Origin: Ophioderma brevispina | Lineage: Eukaryota; Echinodermata; Ophiuroidea; Amphilepidida; Ophiodermatidae | DNA length: 64,000 nt | Assembly (NCBI GenBank): GCA_023653785.1 | Contig: JAMKCH010014212.1 | Coordinates: 1-64,000, forward strand | Direction: 5' to 3' | In this document: positions 11,012 through 24,353 of the stretch, piece by piece | Position numbering within the stretch: position 1 is the stretch's first letter | Layout of the letters: every line of letters starts with the position of its first letter | Program-made: the position numbers and the translations under genes | The notes under the pieces: generated by a model | Told to the model about the DNA's origin: nothing | Database searches by the model: none | Seen by the model: only the letters and a program-made list of their open reading frames with translations

Positions 11012-13379
11012 CAAAGCATGTTTTTTATAGGGACGATTACGATAGCAGGCAAGTTCAAAACAAGGTTTGCGGTTTTCTTTTGTACTTGTTTGTCCTATAA
11101 ACCTTCGAAACGTTCTCGGTAGGCGGTCTACAACCGATCCGATGTGTGTGTGTTTGTCAAATGTGGAATTATCTTGTTCGATCGATCTGTGAACACAGGA
11201 ATTCTACATTCCAAGTACTCGCCTCGTGCATAACAAGTAATTAAAGCTCACTATTCACGAACATACGCAACTATGAACTACTACTACCGGGTGTCCCAAA
11301 AGGTTACATAAAGAGTTTGATCACAAATCAAATTAAAATAGGATCGGAAATGTACTTTTTCACTTGAAAATCAATATAGCGTTTTTGATACTTCTCGAAG
11401 TAACATTCTGGGACAGCAGCCGACATTCTAAACAGGTGTTGTTTACTCTTTCCACTGTTGTGAAATTGCCTCTTCAGCATGTTCAATGCCTTAAGGGTGA
11501 GTAAAAAAAAGTACAACCAAATGAGGGATTTTTTATGAAATAACCTTAACGGAATTTACCGAATTAATTCCTGTGTTAAATAGTCTGTTTAATCAGCTTT
11601 CACAATAATTTTAAATTTTTAAAATCCATCAAGCCATTCAAATGATACAGTTATTTTGGTGAAGGTATCCATTTTCTGGCCCGAACAAGTATCACACTGA
11701 CAGTACACATGAGACTCATTACTACGCAGCGTGAGGGCTTCAAAATAAATTAACAGGTTGATTTCATTTCTTTGGCGCCGTACTCAAATGCTACACAAGA
11801 CATGTGTTGAATGATAATGTACATGAAGAATACTCACGATTTAATTAAATTAACATGATATATTTAAAATGCAACATTTAATGCTTAATCTGTTATCCAG
11901 CCCTATACGTGTATTTTGGAAGTTTTTCTACGTGGAGATCAAGCAAGTTGAAAAGAATGCTGTAAATTGTTGCTTCAGGTCCAAAAATGTATTCATTAAA
12001 TATTATTTTGATATCTGGTTTCATTTTACAGTCTTACCCAACGATGTAACCAGACATTTTCATTTGGGGAGAGGGGACCAGGCGATGGGAACCATTTAAC
12101 TTGTGGGGCATCACTAAAAACACGTTTTGCAAAGGTGAACATGGTAACTTGTCAATACTATCAATTAATTACTTTTCCTGATCGCTATTGGGGCCAGGAG
12201 GGGGAAAAGATTTTGAGTGCGGATCCCGCCCTTCCCACGCCCTCACCCACAGGCTGGTTACGTTGCCGGTGTTCCCTGACATTTATTCCAGATGTGTAAT
12301 TAATGGAGGATATGCTGGCAAACCCAAAGATGACATAAAACCAAGAGTAACTCTTTGTGGTTACTCTAGCGTGTAACTTGTCCGGTCTTTCACATTGGAT
12401 ACTTTCACTTCCGTCAACGTAACTTTTTGAAACGCGGGGGGGGTTTTTTAATCAATTTTAATGCTGTAATTTTTATATGAAGCTAACAAAACGGGGAATG
12501 CACTTCAAGAAGAAATATATGATAGTCAGAGGGTTTTCCATGAAAAATTATTGAATTTGGTTGTACTTTTTTTATTTTTTTTTTGTTTTTTTTTACTCCC
12601 CTGTAACATTATGTATTGAAAGATGGTTATCAATTTTTTAATTGGTAGCAAATGGTAAACAGATAGCAAATTGTTGATTTTACTTTTCTGTGAAGTACAG
12701 TAAATTAAGAGACACCCAGGCAAAACAAGTGGGTTAACCCTCGCTACCTGAGCGCTTTTGAACAAAGTTGCCGAAGTTGGTTGTTGGCAACCCCTATATT
12801 TTCGTTACTGAACATAGCCGATTTCCATAATTTTGATACAACAGGATAGCATAGAGTTTCTTCTTTCATTGGGTATCAAAATAATTACCAACATTTCCAT
12901 TATGGCGTCACTATGACATCAACATCATAAGTTGAAAAAAAGTATAAACATATTGAAGATAGAGGGAAAATTGATATTTTGCAATCTTATTGGACTCAAA
13001 AACATTGTAGCACTAAAACCCCTCTGAGTATATAAAGCTAATCATTTCCCATTAAACCCACCGCGTGGACATTTGATATTCAACTTTTTACGTGCAAAAA
13101 CGAAATTTTTCCGTCCCCAATTCTAACTATGTAAATGAATTGACAGTTTTGTTGCCATGTAAACTTTATAACGTCTTCTGACGTAAATTCTAGCAGTTTT
13201 GGTACTCATTTTTGGTAGCAATGGAAACAAGATGTCCATAGCTATCCATTAGTTATCAAATCCAGTGTGTGGTATTCCTGTGTTGTACTCGGCTTTTGGC
13301 ATGTTTCTCGATTGTTAACTCCTATGCACGAAATTGTCATTTAATTCATCAAATTCAATAAATTTTTTGTTTTGGTTTC
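11012..13379. other. Gene-less stretch
   Basis: I see no recognisable gene. A block near 11495-11530 (acaaccaaat..ggatttttta) resembles the complement of 12535-12570, so degraded inverted repeats may be present. Poly-T and poly-G tracts occur at 12566-12596 and 12437-12446. Confidence 0.4.
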
Positions 13380-13558
13380 ACTACACTACTACTACTACTA
13401 CACTACTACTACTACTAACTACACTACGTACTACTACTACTCTACTACTACTACTACTACTACTACTACACTACTACTCTACTACTACCTACTACATACT
13501 ACTACTACTACACTACTACTACTCTACTACTACTACTACTACTACTACTACACTACTA
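13380..13558 (+). repeat. ACT/CTA trinucleotide microsatellite
   Basis: About 180 bases of (CTA)n with interruptions. It produces artificial Tyr/Thr/Leu-rich open frames that should not be read as proteins. Short ACT-rich sequence resumes at 14956-15001 on the other side of the adjacent transposon, so the element appears to have landed inside a longer ACT tract. Confidence 0.9.
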
Positions 13559-13560
13559 CC

Positions 13561-14951
13561 GAAAACTTAAAAGTCACTAAAAAGGGTCTTATTCAAAAAA
13601 TTTTATTCAAATTTCACTTTTAAAATTGCATGACAATTATGAATGACGAATTGTCCGTTTAATTTGTCCTTGTTAGTGATTACCAATTAAAATTGCGTGT
13701 ATGACAAATTACATGACGATTATGATTTTTATAGTTTGTTATTTAGTTAGTTTTTTTGTTTTTTGAATATTTAAAGTGAATGCATATTTGTTCATTTAGT
13801 TTGTCATAGATTTTGTCAGTATTAAACGAATGACAACTTTAACGACGATTTGTTATTCATAATTCGTCATGCAATTCTTAAAGTGAAATTTTATAAGTAA
13901 TGAAAATTCCTTGATGAAAACATTTAATTTGAAAAGCTGTTAATTTTTAATTGAACATATGAAAACATTTCGTCGCCCACATCCACATACTATCGTATCT
14001 GACAAATGCCTGTTTTCGAGAAATCGCCATTTAAACTCTACTGAGTTTCATGTTTACTATGGAATTAAACATTAGGCCAATAAAAAAAAAAAGTTTTTCT
14101 CCGAAGACCGCGCGCATAAGGTTTAAAATGCTTTTGACCCATAATTGTTGTTTAAGGTTTTACTCACTTTTCATTTTTTTTGTAAAAAAATTTAGAAAAA
14201 ATGAAATTTGGCCGCGAAGCGCCGAAAATTGAAAAACAGTGGGCCAACAATGCATTAAAAAAAGAAAAGAAAAAACCGCATTTCGCATTACATTTTTCAT
14301 ATTTCTTCGAACAACTTGTTTGTTTTTTTTGGCCTTACAATTTACTTTTTAATTTTGAATTATGACGAAAACATTCGAAGTTTGTTTAACTTTGCTGAGT
14401 TTTGAAAGGGCAATTGTATTTCGGATATAAAGCTACAGAGTCAAAGTCTGTATGTTAAACACATAAAAGTCGTATTTTTCACATACGCGCTAATTCCACC
14501 GTTATATTTCAATGGCGTCCAGATAGACTCTATGTGAAACACGTCATATTCATGCACGAGGCAGATACGCCGCACATAGAATCCTGTATGTGAAAAGCGT
14601 AAACAGCTTGTTTTACGAACAGCGTTATTTATACAACATAATGAAATTACGTATGAAACATACGACAGTAATGTGAAATCGCGATATACAGTTTTGAGTT
14701 TATTGATCAAATTATTAATTAACATCTCACTAATTAGGTCCCTTTCAAGATTGTAACTTGTCCTGTAAGACCATACATTATATAACCATATACAACATAT
14801 CTCAAAAAAAGTAGAAAAAATGTCAGATAAGACAGTATGTGATGTTGGCGACGATTTGGTAGCTTTATTTCATGGATGATCAAAATTTCAATTGCATGAC
14901 AAATGTTTAATTTGTCAATAAGACCCTTTTCGTGACAAATTAATGTTTTTC
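13561..14951. mobile_element. 1.4 kb terminal-inverted-repeat element
   Basis: The left end (GAAAACTTAA..TCACTAAAAAGGGTCTTATT, 13561-13593) and the complement of the right end (14917-14951) match over about 35 bases, including AAAAGGGTCTTATT. A subterminal block TTGCATGAC also matches. Inside, 13605-13660 and 13830-13890 are themselves inverted copies (ATTGCATGACAATTATGAAT and its complement). No transposase is seen, so it is probably non-autonomous. Both flanks are ACT-rich. Confidence 0.65.
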
Positions 14952-15365
14952 AGTGCCTACTAATTTACTACTCTTCTACTTTACAGAGTACTTCTACTAC
15001 TTTAATTTCGATCTTTGTATTGCCGCTGCTGATGCCGCTAATGGTGATAAGAATAGAGATTTGCAGAATAATTTGGATATATTGAACCCAGGAGCAATGA
15101 TCGCTTGGCTATGCGCTATACCCCTGAACTCTTTAATGGTGTGTCGTAAATTCTTAGCTTCGGATCATGACTAGACTTATTTTACCTCCTGTGTAATGGT
15201 TGATAGAAACGTAGACACTTAGACTCATTCTCAAGTGTAACTTTAGAAAATCTCCGGTGACAATAATCACTTGGTTACTGATGGGGAAACAATCGCCGAA
15301 ACGTGTCGTCTTTTAGTAGCTATTAAACCCTTGTATGACTCATTTCTTTGTTTGAGTTCATTGTC
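14952..15365. other. Stretch without a recognisable gene
   Basis: A 73-codon open frame on the plus strand spans 14953-15174 but begins within ACT-derived sequence and matches nothing I know. I do not call it a gene. Confidence 0.4.
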
Positions 15366-15461
15366 CTGTTGATTAATTTCTACGAATCCACACTTTTCTG
15401 CACGAATCTACACTATAGATTCGTGAAGAACCAAGTGTGGATTCGTATAATTAACAGACAA
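15366..15461. mobile_element. 95-bp foldback element with ACGAATC motifs
   Basis: The arms TACGAATCCACACTT (15381-15395) and AAGTGTGGATTCGTA (15433-15447) pair, extended outward by GTTGATTAAT/AATTAACAGAC. The loop contains a second pair, CACGAATCTA and TAGATTCGTG. The same ACGAATCTACA word recurs at 17909, 17976 and 18070. Confidence 0.65.
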
Positions 15462-15794
15462 AGAAGGACGTCATAGCACTTGTTTACTTACAAATAGCTA
15501 CACTATAACAACGGAAATTGAATTACCTGTAGAAAAACAACAGAAAATTATAAAAAGCATCATGTCAAACACTAACGTTAGAACATTATTGTCCTAGTAT
15601 TACATGCTTAATTTTGAGCAATTATGTTTGGCTCATCTTTTTAAGGAAAACATTTCGCCCGTTAATTTTTGGTTCTACGTTTAAGAATAACGTAGATAAC
15701 ACAATTTGTACCGTGTAGTGTTTTAATATTTTTTGTTCAAGTGCAATAATTTTACACCTGTCATTTGCATAAATCGTACCCGTTTACTTCATTA

Positions 15795-16041
15795 GGTGTT
15801 TTTTTTTTCAATTTTGTCAGCGACGTAAATCGAGCAAGCCCTGTAAATGGCTTAATGTAGGCCTATACAAGTTACTATTAATTTTTAATTAATAGTATTT
15901 TGTCGTTTGTTTGTTTGCTTGCTTGTTATTCCACAATGTACTTGTTCTTATGTGTTTTTTCAGTTTTTTCCAGTGACGTAAATCGAGCAAGCTTGGAAAG
16001 GCTCATAGTAGGCCTATACAGTTACTATTTAATATTTTTTT
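15795..16041 (+). repeat. Two spaced direct copies of a ~95-bp unit
   Basis: 15795-15895 and 15951-16041 share GACGTAAATCGAGCAAGC, then GTAGGCCTATAC, then TTACTATT. The period is about 155 bases. A homopolymer stretch (T then G runs) follows at 16030-16077. Confidence 0.65.
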
Positions 16042-16077
16042 TTTTTTTGTTTTCTGATTTTGTTTTGGGGGGGGGGC

Positions 16078-16984
16078 GGTGCTTTTATATTTAACTTATT
16101 TCAAATGTAATTTTCTTCTGCGTAATGATAACATTTAACCTATGTTAGCTTACATATAAGATTTCATGGTAAAGATTTTTTTCACTTAAACGCATCATGC
16201 AAAGTCAGGTCATTGTTTAGGTTTAGGGGAGGATATAGTTTAGAGTTAACTTGTCATACGGGTTTATATTGCCCCTTAATGTTGCAATTACGATAATGGA
16301 TATTATTGATTCATTTTTTTCACTCATCTTTACGTTTATCATATGATAATGATTAGGCCTAGGTATATTACCATTCTTCTAACGGAACAGCAAATTACCC
16401 TGTAAATATAATTACTCAGTCTTCTACAAATTATTCCTAAAAACATCGTTTTGACTGTTCGTTCAAAATGATGTCTTATTATAGATTTATAGGATCATAT
16501 GTTAGAAAGTTGAATATTTATTTTCACATGGCGTCCTATATTATATGGGCTCTTCACAATATTAGGGTCACAAAGGCGGTGACAAAATGGTAGGGGGACT
16601 TCAGGAACAAAATTGGCCCATAAATATTTTGAGGAATTACTCACGCAAACAAAATATACATTATTTTGACATTTTATCTTTAATATAAATGCAAAAAAAC
16701 TTGCTTAACTCAGCTTCTTTTGCCTGAACTCTGTGTTGAAGTTAAAAAAGCATCTGTGCTACCCGAATTTTTGTTTTCTTACATTTCCTTTTAGCTCATT
16801 TTATTGGCCATTTTTTAATTGGTCGAAAAACCTCGAAACCTTCAAAATAGCATATAATAAAACGCGATTTTAAAACATTTTGTGCCCTCTAGCGCCTGAA
16901 GCTGAGCCAATTTTTTGGCCTAAAAATAGAATTATCACGCACCTTAGGACTGCAGTTTGACATTCGTAATCCTGGGCCCTTTTC
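16078..16984. other. Gene-less AT-rich stretch
   Basis: I see no gene or clear repeat structure here. Confidence 0.4.
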
Positions 16985-17460
16985 CGGAGGAATAGAAATT
17001 CCAAAACAAACCTTGTCCCTAATCGCTTGTTAAATATATTCACAAAAGGAATCTGATATGCATGAGTCTGGGGCAAGCTTGAAAGGAGCTATCTATGCAG
17101 CTCTTTTTTTTTTGCTTACCTCTTTCCTTTGATTCCTGTACTTTCTTCAGTAAATCACTCCTCCCCAGGTGTGTTTTCGAATACATGGTTTAATTTTGTA
17201 ATCCAAGATACGTATAATCCCCAATATCCATTGGTAGTAATGTCAAAATCCAAACCTTGGCCCGTTCGCTTGGTAAATATAATTCCAAAAGATAATGATC
17301 TGCAGTGAGCTGGGGTATCTGGTTTCTTGAAATATTTAGTGGGTTGTGCCGAATTTTTTCAGTAAATCAACTCCCCGCAAGTGCTTCGAAGTTATGAACT
17401 TTGGTTAATTTGTAATTCCAAGATAACGTATAATATCCACCATATATCCATTGGGTAGGA
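16985..17460 (+). repeat. Imperfect tandem duplication, unit ~240 bp
   Basis: The block 16990-17230 is repeated at about 17250-17460. Shared words in the same order include 'aaaccttg..cc..tcgctt.gtaaata', 'tttcagtaaatca.ctcc', and 'caagata.cgtataat..cca.atatccattgg'. The copies differ by many small gaps. Confidence 0.6.
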
Positions 17461-17900
17461 CCCGCACATGTATGTGCATAGGCCTATAGCATTGGCCACT
17501 CCTACTAAATCCTGCAATCCGTCATGCACTGATGCTGTGGACTCGACATTGACGGCTTTCAGACTCTCACTGTGATGTACAAACCCACACTTTTTCAAAT
17601 GTTAATACGGACCTTGATTCTACATTTTTGAGGAATGGTTTCAGTCAATTCAATCAGCTTTCTCGTCTAGCAAGGCAAGTGGATGTACAACACTTGTGGC
17701 AGGCCAAGCATTATATTTACTTTGGATAAGATAATAATTTCTTTATCGGCATCCTTTTTATGTGTTGGATGTGTGGGGGGGAAAACGCGTCACTACAGAT
17801 CCAATTATTTCAGCTGCAAAACCATACTATCCTACAGCAATGGACGATTTCAACGCTGTGCTTGATTTCCCTTACTAATAACCTAACTGAGAAGCACGTG
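17461..17900. other. Stretch without a recognisable gene
   Basis: I see no supported feature apart from a TAGGCCTA-like word near 17480 and a short G-run near 17775. Confidence 0.4.
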
Positions 17901-17904
17901 TAGT

Positions 17905-18285
17905 ATGTACGAATCTACAGTCATACAAATATCGGTGTGTAAGAACTTTCGTAATTGAAATCGTTGGTATCACGAATCTACATTTATACAATCCAGAATG
18001 TGTGTTTACGTTTACACCATGGTTTAACGCTCGTTTGATTTACAGTATTGACTAATCGATCAATATATGTACGAATCTACAAGGTTACAAATACGAAGTG
18101 TGTAAGAATTTCGTATACAACAGCAGGTGTGTACAATTCAATTGCGTATCAGCACGTTATAAAACATGCAACCGAAATCCACGTATACAAATCAATGCGC
18201 GGTAGCTTTGATACAATTGGTATTAAAAGGCAATGGTTTAATGTCGGAGAAAGCACTCGAAGTTATTGATTCGTGCTTCCATTCG
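17905..18285. repeat. Cluster of ACGAATCTACA repeats
   Basis: ACGAATCTACA occurs at 17909, 17976 and 18070, each followed 20-40 bases later by GTGTGTAAGAA or GTGTGT. The inverted word ATTCGTGC lies at 18270 and GCACGAATC at 18287. This is the same motif set as the foldback element at 15366-15461, so these are likely degraded relatives. Confidence 0.5.
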
Positions 18286-18299
18286 GAGCACGAATCAAC

Positions 18300-19771
18300 A
18301 CTTCTCGTACATTCTCCTTAACATAATTCAGCGCTCTTGAAAAATAAAGGCCAAGTTTAGATTTTCTAAGGTAGATGACCTTTTCCTTTAAGAAAAGAGC
18401 TCGCTTCAAGTTTCAAAACAAACTGTAACAGTTCATTTTCCTTCATTTTTCGCAATTAGAAAGAGATCTGAATTATTGAAACTTTTGCACCGGATTTAGC
18501 ACATATTGGCCTTTATACGTCAACTTGTTGTGCACCTCTTCTGTTGTAAGAGAAGCTTGAAATTTCTACAATCGGACTCGCCCGTGTGGGCACATGAGGA
18601 TATGGTCCTCGGCGGACTCATGGCCACCTACACGGTGAGAATAACCTATAAAATACGACTTCAGACTTCGCGATTATCATAAAATCTCTCCTGCCCTTCG
18701 ATGAAAATACCAAGAGTATTGATGATCCCTGCGCAGCTTGATATATCTGGAATTCAATACAGGTTGGCATGTAGTCATGTAATGTTGCTCTCTTGCCCTA
18801 CAGCATAGTTGCCTATTTGCATAGGGTTTATAAAGTCCTCGCATTTAGTTGAACTTCACCACATTAGTTTCACTCTTTTTCCGTTGGTCGGCTATGATCC
18901 CGAGTCCGAAAGAGGACTGTGGCTCCGGGTCGCCATATCTCCTTTTACCGGTACTAAATCAGCTTTTGGGATGAATTCGGTATTATTGCTACCACATTCT
19001 TCAACATGCAGTTTTTCCGTGGAGGCTGCCGAATTCATAGGGTAGTGGAACAAATACAAAAAGTCTTTCCCTTCTATTCTAATCTATCATGTCTGAAGGA
19101 AACTTTAACCGTTGCATATACTTGTAGATCTGAAACAGCTTGACATGAAACTATAATTAGGATGAAGTCACCACCTTCATCGCAGGTGTTAATTTTTGTG
19201 TGGTGATATTATATTGATGCAAGCTTCAGTGAATGATAAAACTGTAGTCTTAGAGTAAAGTATATAAACTGACACTTCACATCAAGGGCCGACTAAGAAA
19301 AATGAAGGAGACGGGAAAAAGGGAGGGAGACATGACATGTATGTGTCAGTTAACTAAATAATTACATCTTACACCTGCACATCAGTTTGTTCTTAAAATG
19401 TTAAAGGGGCCGCGTTACGTCTTTCAGATCGGCATTCTTTGCTATCACATCAATATTTATTTGGTGTTGTGAGAGCGCCACCGCTAGATTTGAATTAGAG
19501 TCAGTAGAGTCAGTGATGCTAGGTGACCGAGAGTAAGCCGGGCTCAACAGCACCCGGTACATGGGTGTACACCATACATTGATATAGTGAGGGTGTCCCT
19601 ACAATCTCATGTCTGAAGGTAAACGTGGTTAACGCAAACACTCGACAACGTCGTTCTCATCAGTGGCATCATAGTATAGTCCATTCAAACCAAATACTCA
19701 AATCTAAAGCAAAATTGGTGCACAGCTATATTTGCTCACAGCGTCACTATGGACATTTAGATTAAACCTTT
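18300..19771. other. Gene-less stretch with a weak hairpin
   Basis: An imperfect stem (CCGTGTGGG..CATGAGGA with its loose complement, 18582-18634) is the only structure seen. 'ATCTCATGTCTGAAGG' type words occur at 19085 and 19605. No gene is recognised. Confidence 0.4.
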
Positions 19772-19932
19772 TGGCCGGATTCACAAAAAGCGGGTTAACT
19801 TTACCCAGGGGTAAAAACAGGGTTTAACCACGGATCATTGGTGTTAATTTATGTTATCCTCTATGGGTTTTTAAACCCAGGGTTAAAATGTAACAATGGT
19901 TAAAGTTAACCAGATTTGTGAATACCGGCCAG
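19772..19932. mobile_element. 161-bp MITE with CTGGCCGG ends
   Basis: The left arm TGGCCGGATTCACAAAAAGC..GGTTAACTTTA and the complement of the right arm CTGGCCGGTATTCACAAATC..GGTTAACTTTA pair over about 32 bases. Internal GGGTTTAA/TTAAACCC words continue the foldback. The 'GGCCGGATTCACAAA' end is, to my knowledge, common in marine invertebrate MITEs. Confidence 0.78.
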
Positions 19933-22900
19933 TGGCGATATTTGATTAAACTTTTCCTGTTAGATGTAATCATATCGTTGTCGATGACGCGACGTTTATT
20001 CACAGAGTGTGACAAGCCTAATTTTGGCCTCTTCAATTTCAACGGTTTGGCCTGATATCAAAACGACTTATGTGCAGTGTGCATGATCATAACTTATGTT
20101 GCTGCGCGTACCAATCACATTCTTGGTAACATAAATATACGCACCTACAACACGGGGGTCATTGATATCTTCACACTGACCTCCGTCGCTTTATTTGTGA
20201 TGTGACGTATCAAGACTCGCTTTGTGACGTTTCAAGACTACAGATTCAAATTGAATAAAAATATGGGCTGAACCATGGATATATTTTTCTTGATAGAGCC
20301 AGAGGTTGTTAGTGTAAACTGAAAAATGGAGGAGAGCCCTGATGTTGATGAAAGCCAAACAACAAGGCAAGGGGCAAGTGCTCAGTAAACAACATTCCTA
20401 ATATTTCATACAAGTAATTTCCATGGGTAGCTATGGGTAACGAACAGTATACAAATGACAACACCACTGAATGAAGGGATTGAAAATTCATGCGAAATTA
20501 CATCTCGAACAAGGCCTCAAAACTCGCCTTGCCCAGTTTACAGTTAGTACGCGGGTCATCATATCAATCATGAATCATACAATTGTCATGGCGCTCTTTG
20601 GTTCTCTACGTCGTATTTATTAATTTTCTTGATTATACATTAACTAACGCGGGAAAAGTCATCTTGACACTTTGGACGTAGAGCCAGAAGGGGGGCCGGG
20701 AGGGGGCTTAGTGCTGTGAAACGGACCATGCATGCTGTCCAAACATGCCCAGCGTAGAACCGCCTTCGCTGTACTGCCCAACGGGCTTTGCATGTGCAGC
20801 ATGCACTGAAGATGATTTTAGAAACACTGAGAATTTGAAAAGTAACACCAGTAATGCAGTGGGCGAAGCAGCGTGGGCTGGGCCCCATAACGTTACGAAA
20901 GGTGAAGTGTTACACTCAAGTTCAGCAGTTTTAATTTAATAATACTATTGTAAATAACAACAATCTATTGAGAATCACCCCGGGCCCGCGGCTCCAAAAC
21001 AGCATGCCTATACTATAGTCTGCACAACGGACAGATTTACGCATGTATAAATGCATTTTGATTGCGTAACTGTGGCTGGGGATTCACCAAAATTTCATAA
21101 ACCATGCATGGCAGCATGACCTCTTGACGTTACAACGTACTACTGTGTATTCAAAATATCGATGATGTTATTTAGTGGCCCTAAGTGAAAAATCAAATAA
21201 GAGGCCCTCTGAACGAAATAAAGTAGGATCGAAAAACGCTCGAAGGAAAATCCCGCGAGTGCACGAGTGAGTGAACCAGGCCAGGGTTTTGATTACTACT
21301 AAGTTAGGAGGTACATGTCATGGACGGTATTCATATACAGAGTGTTGGTTTAAGTCATGAAAGTTGACCTTAGGCTAGGCTAGATTTCATATAATAGGTT
21401 AAAAAGGAGGTCTAAATCAATAAAGAATGGTGTGTATTTCTTATGCTTGAACACGGCAATACACGGGTATTTATGATAAGGCCTCTAAAAAAAGTTCCCA
21501 AGACTGACAGACGACATCATCAAGATCATGATGATGATTTAGTACACTCATGGACCCGCAGCCACACTCACCTTTAAACTCGAAGTGAAGCATATCCGCT
21601 GTATGCAGAAGAGAATTTGCTTTGATGTACTCGTATGTGGCCAGAATGAATTTCGTAAATATTCCATGATTCTGACAAGCTTAGCGATTCGAGGCATTCA
21701 TTCAAATTCATGCATACCATCATGACCATGTCCTGACATGGCTGACAGTGTCATGGTGGTGTAGTCTGTGACTGTCCCGTCGCTCACAAAATGCACGTGG
21801 AAAAAAGCCAGATACTTGGTATCGGACAGCAAACAGATCGTTTTCCAGAACTAACGATATGTATTATGATATTAAACATCCAGCCAAATAACGATGGACA
21901 CAGTAGAACAACTGTTATTACGTAGTCAAATTCTTCTAAAAATCTCGGGGTCAATGATCTGAGCGGTTGCACCGTAACAAGCATACACAAATCCTGCTGT
22001 GAGTTGCAATAAAAACTTGCGATTGGATTCAAAGCTGCGCTTTGTTTGGTCAAATGTTGTTGTCAAACCGTTAGTGAGTATGGGGAAATACCTGTACTCG
22101 AAGGAAAAGAGAAGATCTTTACACTTTTTGTAGTAGGTGAAGATATGGTTGCCAAAAAAAAATAATGATGCATTGAAATCTGAATTGTAGGGGGAATTTC
22201 TGGCAGAAAAATCTTAGGAAAATACAAGTTTTAGTACAGTCCAGTTATGAATGAGGTAAAAAACCTGAAGATAATTGGTTTTGGGGTGTTGTTTGGATCT
22301 TCGGTATTGTTTTGGTTCTCGGAATTGTCCCTCGGGGGGATGACGCCCCCCCTTCGGGAAAGGAAAATCCTTGACCCAAAACATCCTCCGATCAAAACCA
22401 CTCACCCAAAAATTAGCTGCGCGGTTTTTTAACCTTAATTGAGCCAAGAAACAGCCATGCTTCATTAAAGAACCTATCTTTGGTAGCTTAAATTCCAGCA
22501 TGTGTTTTACTCTCTCACTTGTGACATGATTTGCTGAGCATGTTGAGGAAGAATATTCACGAATGTTTTGTAGTGACATCAATATTGGTGTTGTTTTTAG
22601 AAGCTTTTTGAAATCATGCTTACTCTGATGAGAGAAAAGCGAGACATACTTCACACAATTGCTTGCATATGGGAAATCCTGTGGTATTATACTCTATAGA
22701 CCTGTTTTGAGATATTGATCGACAGGTGCCAGTATAGACAACCATATAATAGCAATTGGGTGAAGTAATATACCTGTATTTTGGTCCTTTTTGCAGCATA
22801 TTTCACTATCCCCCAAAAGGTGACGATGTACAGTATTATAGAATATAATAGAATCTATCACATGTGCATTACGCACTGCAACTTTTAAATATCTAGGATA

Positions 22901-23546
22901 CCCAAGCTGATTAAATAATGCTAATAAGAAAGCTTATGACGTGATAATTTCCGATTATTAAATCCAATAACTCCTTTTTAATAATCATTAATAATTAACT
23001 TTGACGGAAAAACCTTTAGTTTTTTTTGGGGGGTACTACTGAGTAGGTAGTTTTGCGCGGGAAGTCACGTTTTGCATCATCCATTGCAAATAGAGCGATA
23101 AGCTTAATTATTGACTTACCTTCAAATGGGGTACAGTAATTGAGCGTATACCTTCCGACGAATCTCGGTGATTGGTCATCTTTCACGTGTGGTGTTCATG
23201 TATTAGGTGACTGTACTGTTTTTGATCACCATCGTCCATAGAGTAATAAAGTTGAGTGTATTTCTAGCTTTACGTAGGGTTAGATTAATTTTTGAAGCCA
23301 CTACTTTGGCTTGCGTTACGTTTGAGTTTCGTGAATGAACCCGCGAGGTCACCCATTCCAGTAAGCATCACAACTATCAACATACGTTACGACGCGAGCG
23401 CCATGCGCTGTGACGCTATTTTCACCGGTCATTCATTCTTGACTCCAATGCCAAAAACCAATTTCAATCCAGTGCGTACCGAGTTAGTTTTCTGTTGCCC
23501 TCTTCTCTTAGAGACAAATAATAATAATACATTAAAACAAATGGTT
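19933..23546. other. Long stretch without a recognisable gene
   Basis: Open frames of 60-146 codons occur, for example minus-strand 22214-22654, but none shows a known motif, signal or codon pattern. A G-rich/C-rich foldback is suggested at 22316-22362 (CTCGGGGGGATGACG with CCCCCTTCGGGAAAGG). I see nothing else supportable. Confidence 0.4.
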
Positions 23547-23586
23547 TGAGAGCGAGAGAGAAATAGAGAGATATATAGAGAGCGAG
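23547..23586 (+). repeat. GA-rich microsatellite
   Basis: Imperfect (GA)n with ATAGAGAG units. Confidence 0.75.
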
Positions 23587-23885
23587 TTAATTACAAGACC
23601 ATCGGTTTACAAGACCATCATAATACAAGATCCGTCGGTCATTTCCGAGACCAAAGTCAGCTGTTCAGGAGGATGACTTTTCAATCGTGGATTTTATCCA
23701 TCAAACGTACTCATAAGATAGACATTTGTGTGATGTACCCGACGATCCGATGATATGTTCTTATGAACACCGTGATTGTTGAAGGTAAGCCCTCCTTTTG
23801 AAAATCTGGGCCTTAGCCGTTTACGCTCAATTCTATTCCATCACATGTTTTCCTCGGTTAACTGAGTGCCAAAGATCATAGTACC

Positions 23886-24347
23886 ATAGGCGGATTTAGG
23901 GGGGGGGGGCGCACCCGGCGCGCGCCCCGCCCTATTTTTTGGGCAAACCAAGGGCGCCGGGCGCCTTGTATATGTAGAAAAATGCTTTGCCGCCAGGGCG
24001 CCGGGCGCCCTGTAGGCCTATATCTAGGAAAAGACCTTTTGTGGGCGCCCTTGCCGACACAATTTGTAAATTTTTCCGGCTCGCTGCGCTCGCCGGCGAC
24101 CAATTTGTTTTCACTCTGTTGAAATTCTGAAGAGCAGGGGGGGGGGGGTAACGCTTTGTTGTGTTGTTTGTGCTTGTGTGCTTGAAACAATATAAAATAT
24201 AGGCTTTGCCACTCCCCCCCCCGCTCTTCATAATTTAGAACCGCGTGAAAAAAAAAATTGGGTCTACCCGCCGAGCGAATCGAGACCGGAACTTTTAAAA
24301 GCGAATGTGATGACGGGCGCCCCTATGAGAATTCCTGGATCCGCCCT
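23886..24347. mobile_element. 462-bp MITE with GGCGGATYYAGG ends and a 6-bp target duplication
   Basis: The left end ATAGGCGGATTTAGG and the complement of the right end AGGGCGGATCCAGG pair. AGTACC lies immediately outside on both sides (23880-23885 and 24348-24353), consistent with a 6-bp target-site duplication. The interior is GC-rich, with GGGCGCCGGGCGCC repeats and poly-G/poly-C runs near 23899, 24135 and 24212. The Gly/Pro-rich open frames in it are not genes. Confidence 0.7.
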
Positions 24348-24353
24348 AGTACC

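Noticed and set aside
13334..13623. Thr/Tyr/Leu-rich plus-strand open frames
   Set aside because: They are frames of the ACT microsatellite.
18582..18634. Hairpin as a regulatory RNA element
   Set aside because: The stem is imperfect, with mismatches and no neighbouring gene to regulate.
22214..22654. 146-codon minus-strand open frame
   Set aside because: There is no recognisable domain, it runs through a G/C-rich foldback-like stretch, and no splice or start context sets it apart from chance.
23876..24231. Pro/Gly/Arg-rich minus-strand open frames
   Set aside because: They lie wholly within the GC-rich MITE at 23886-24347.
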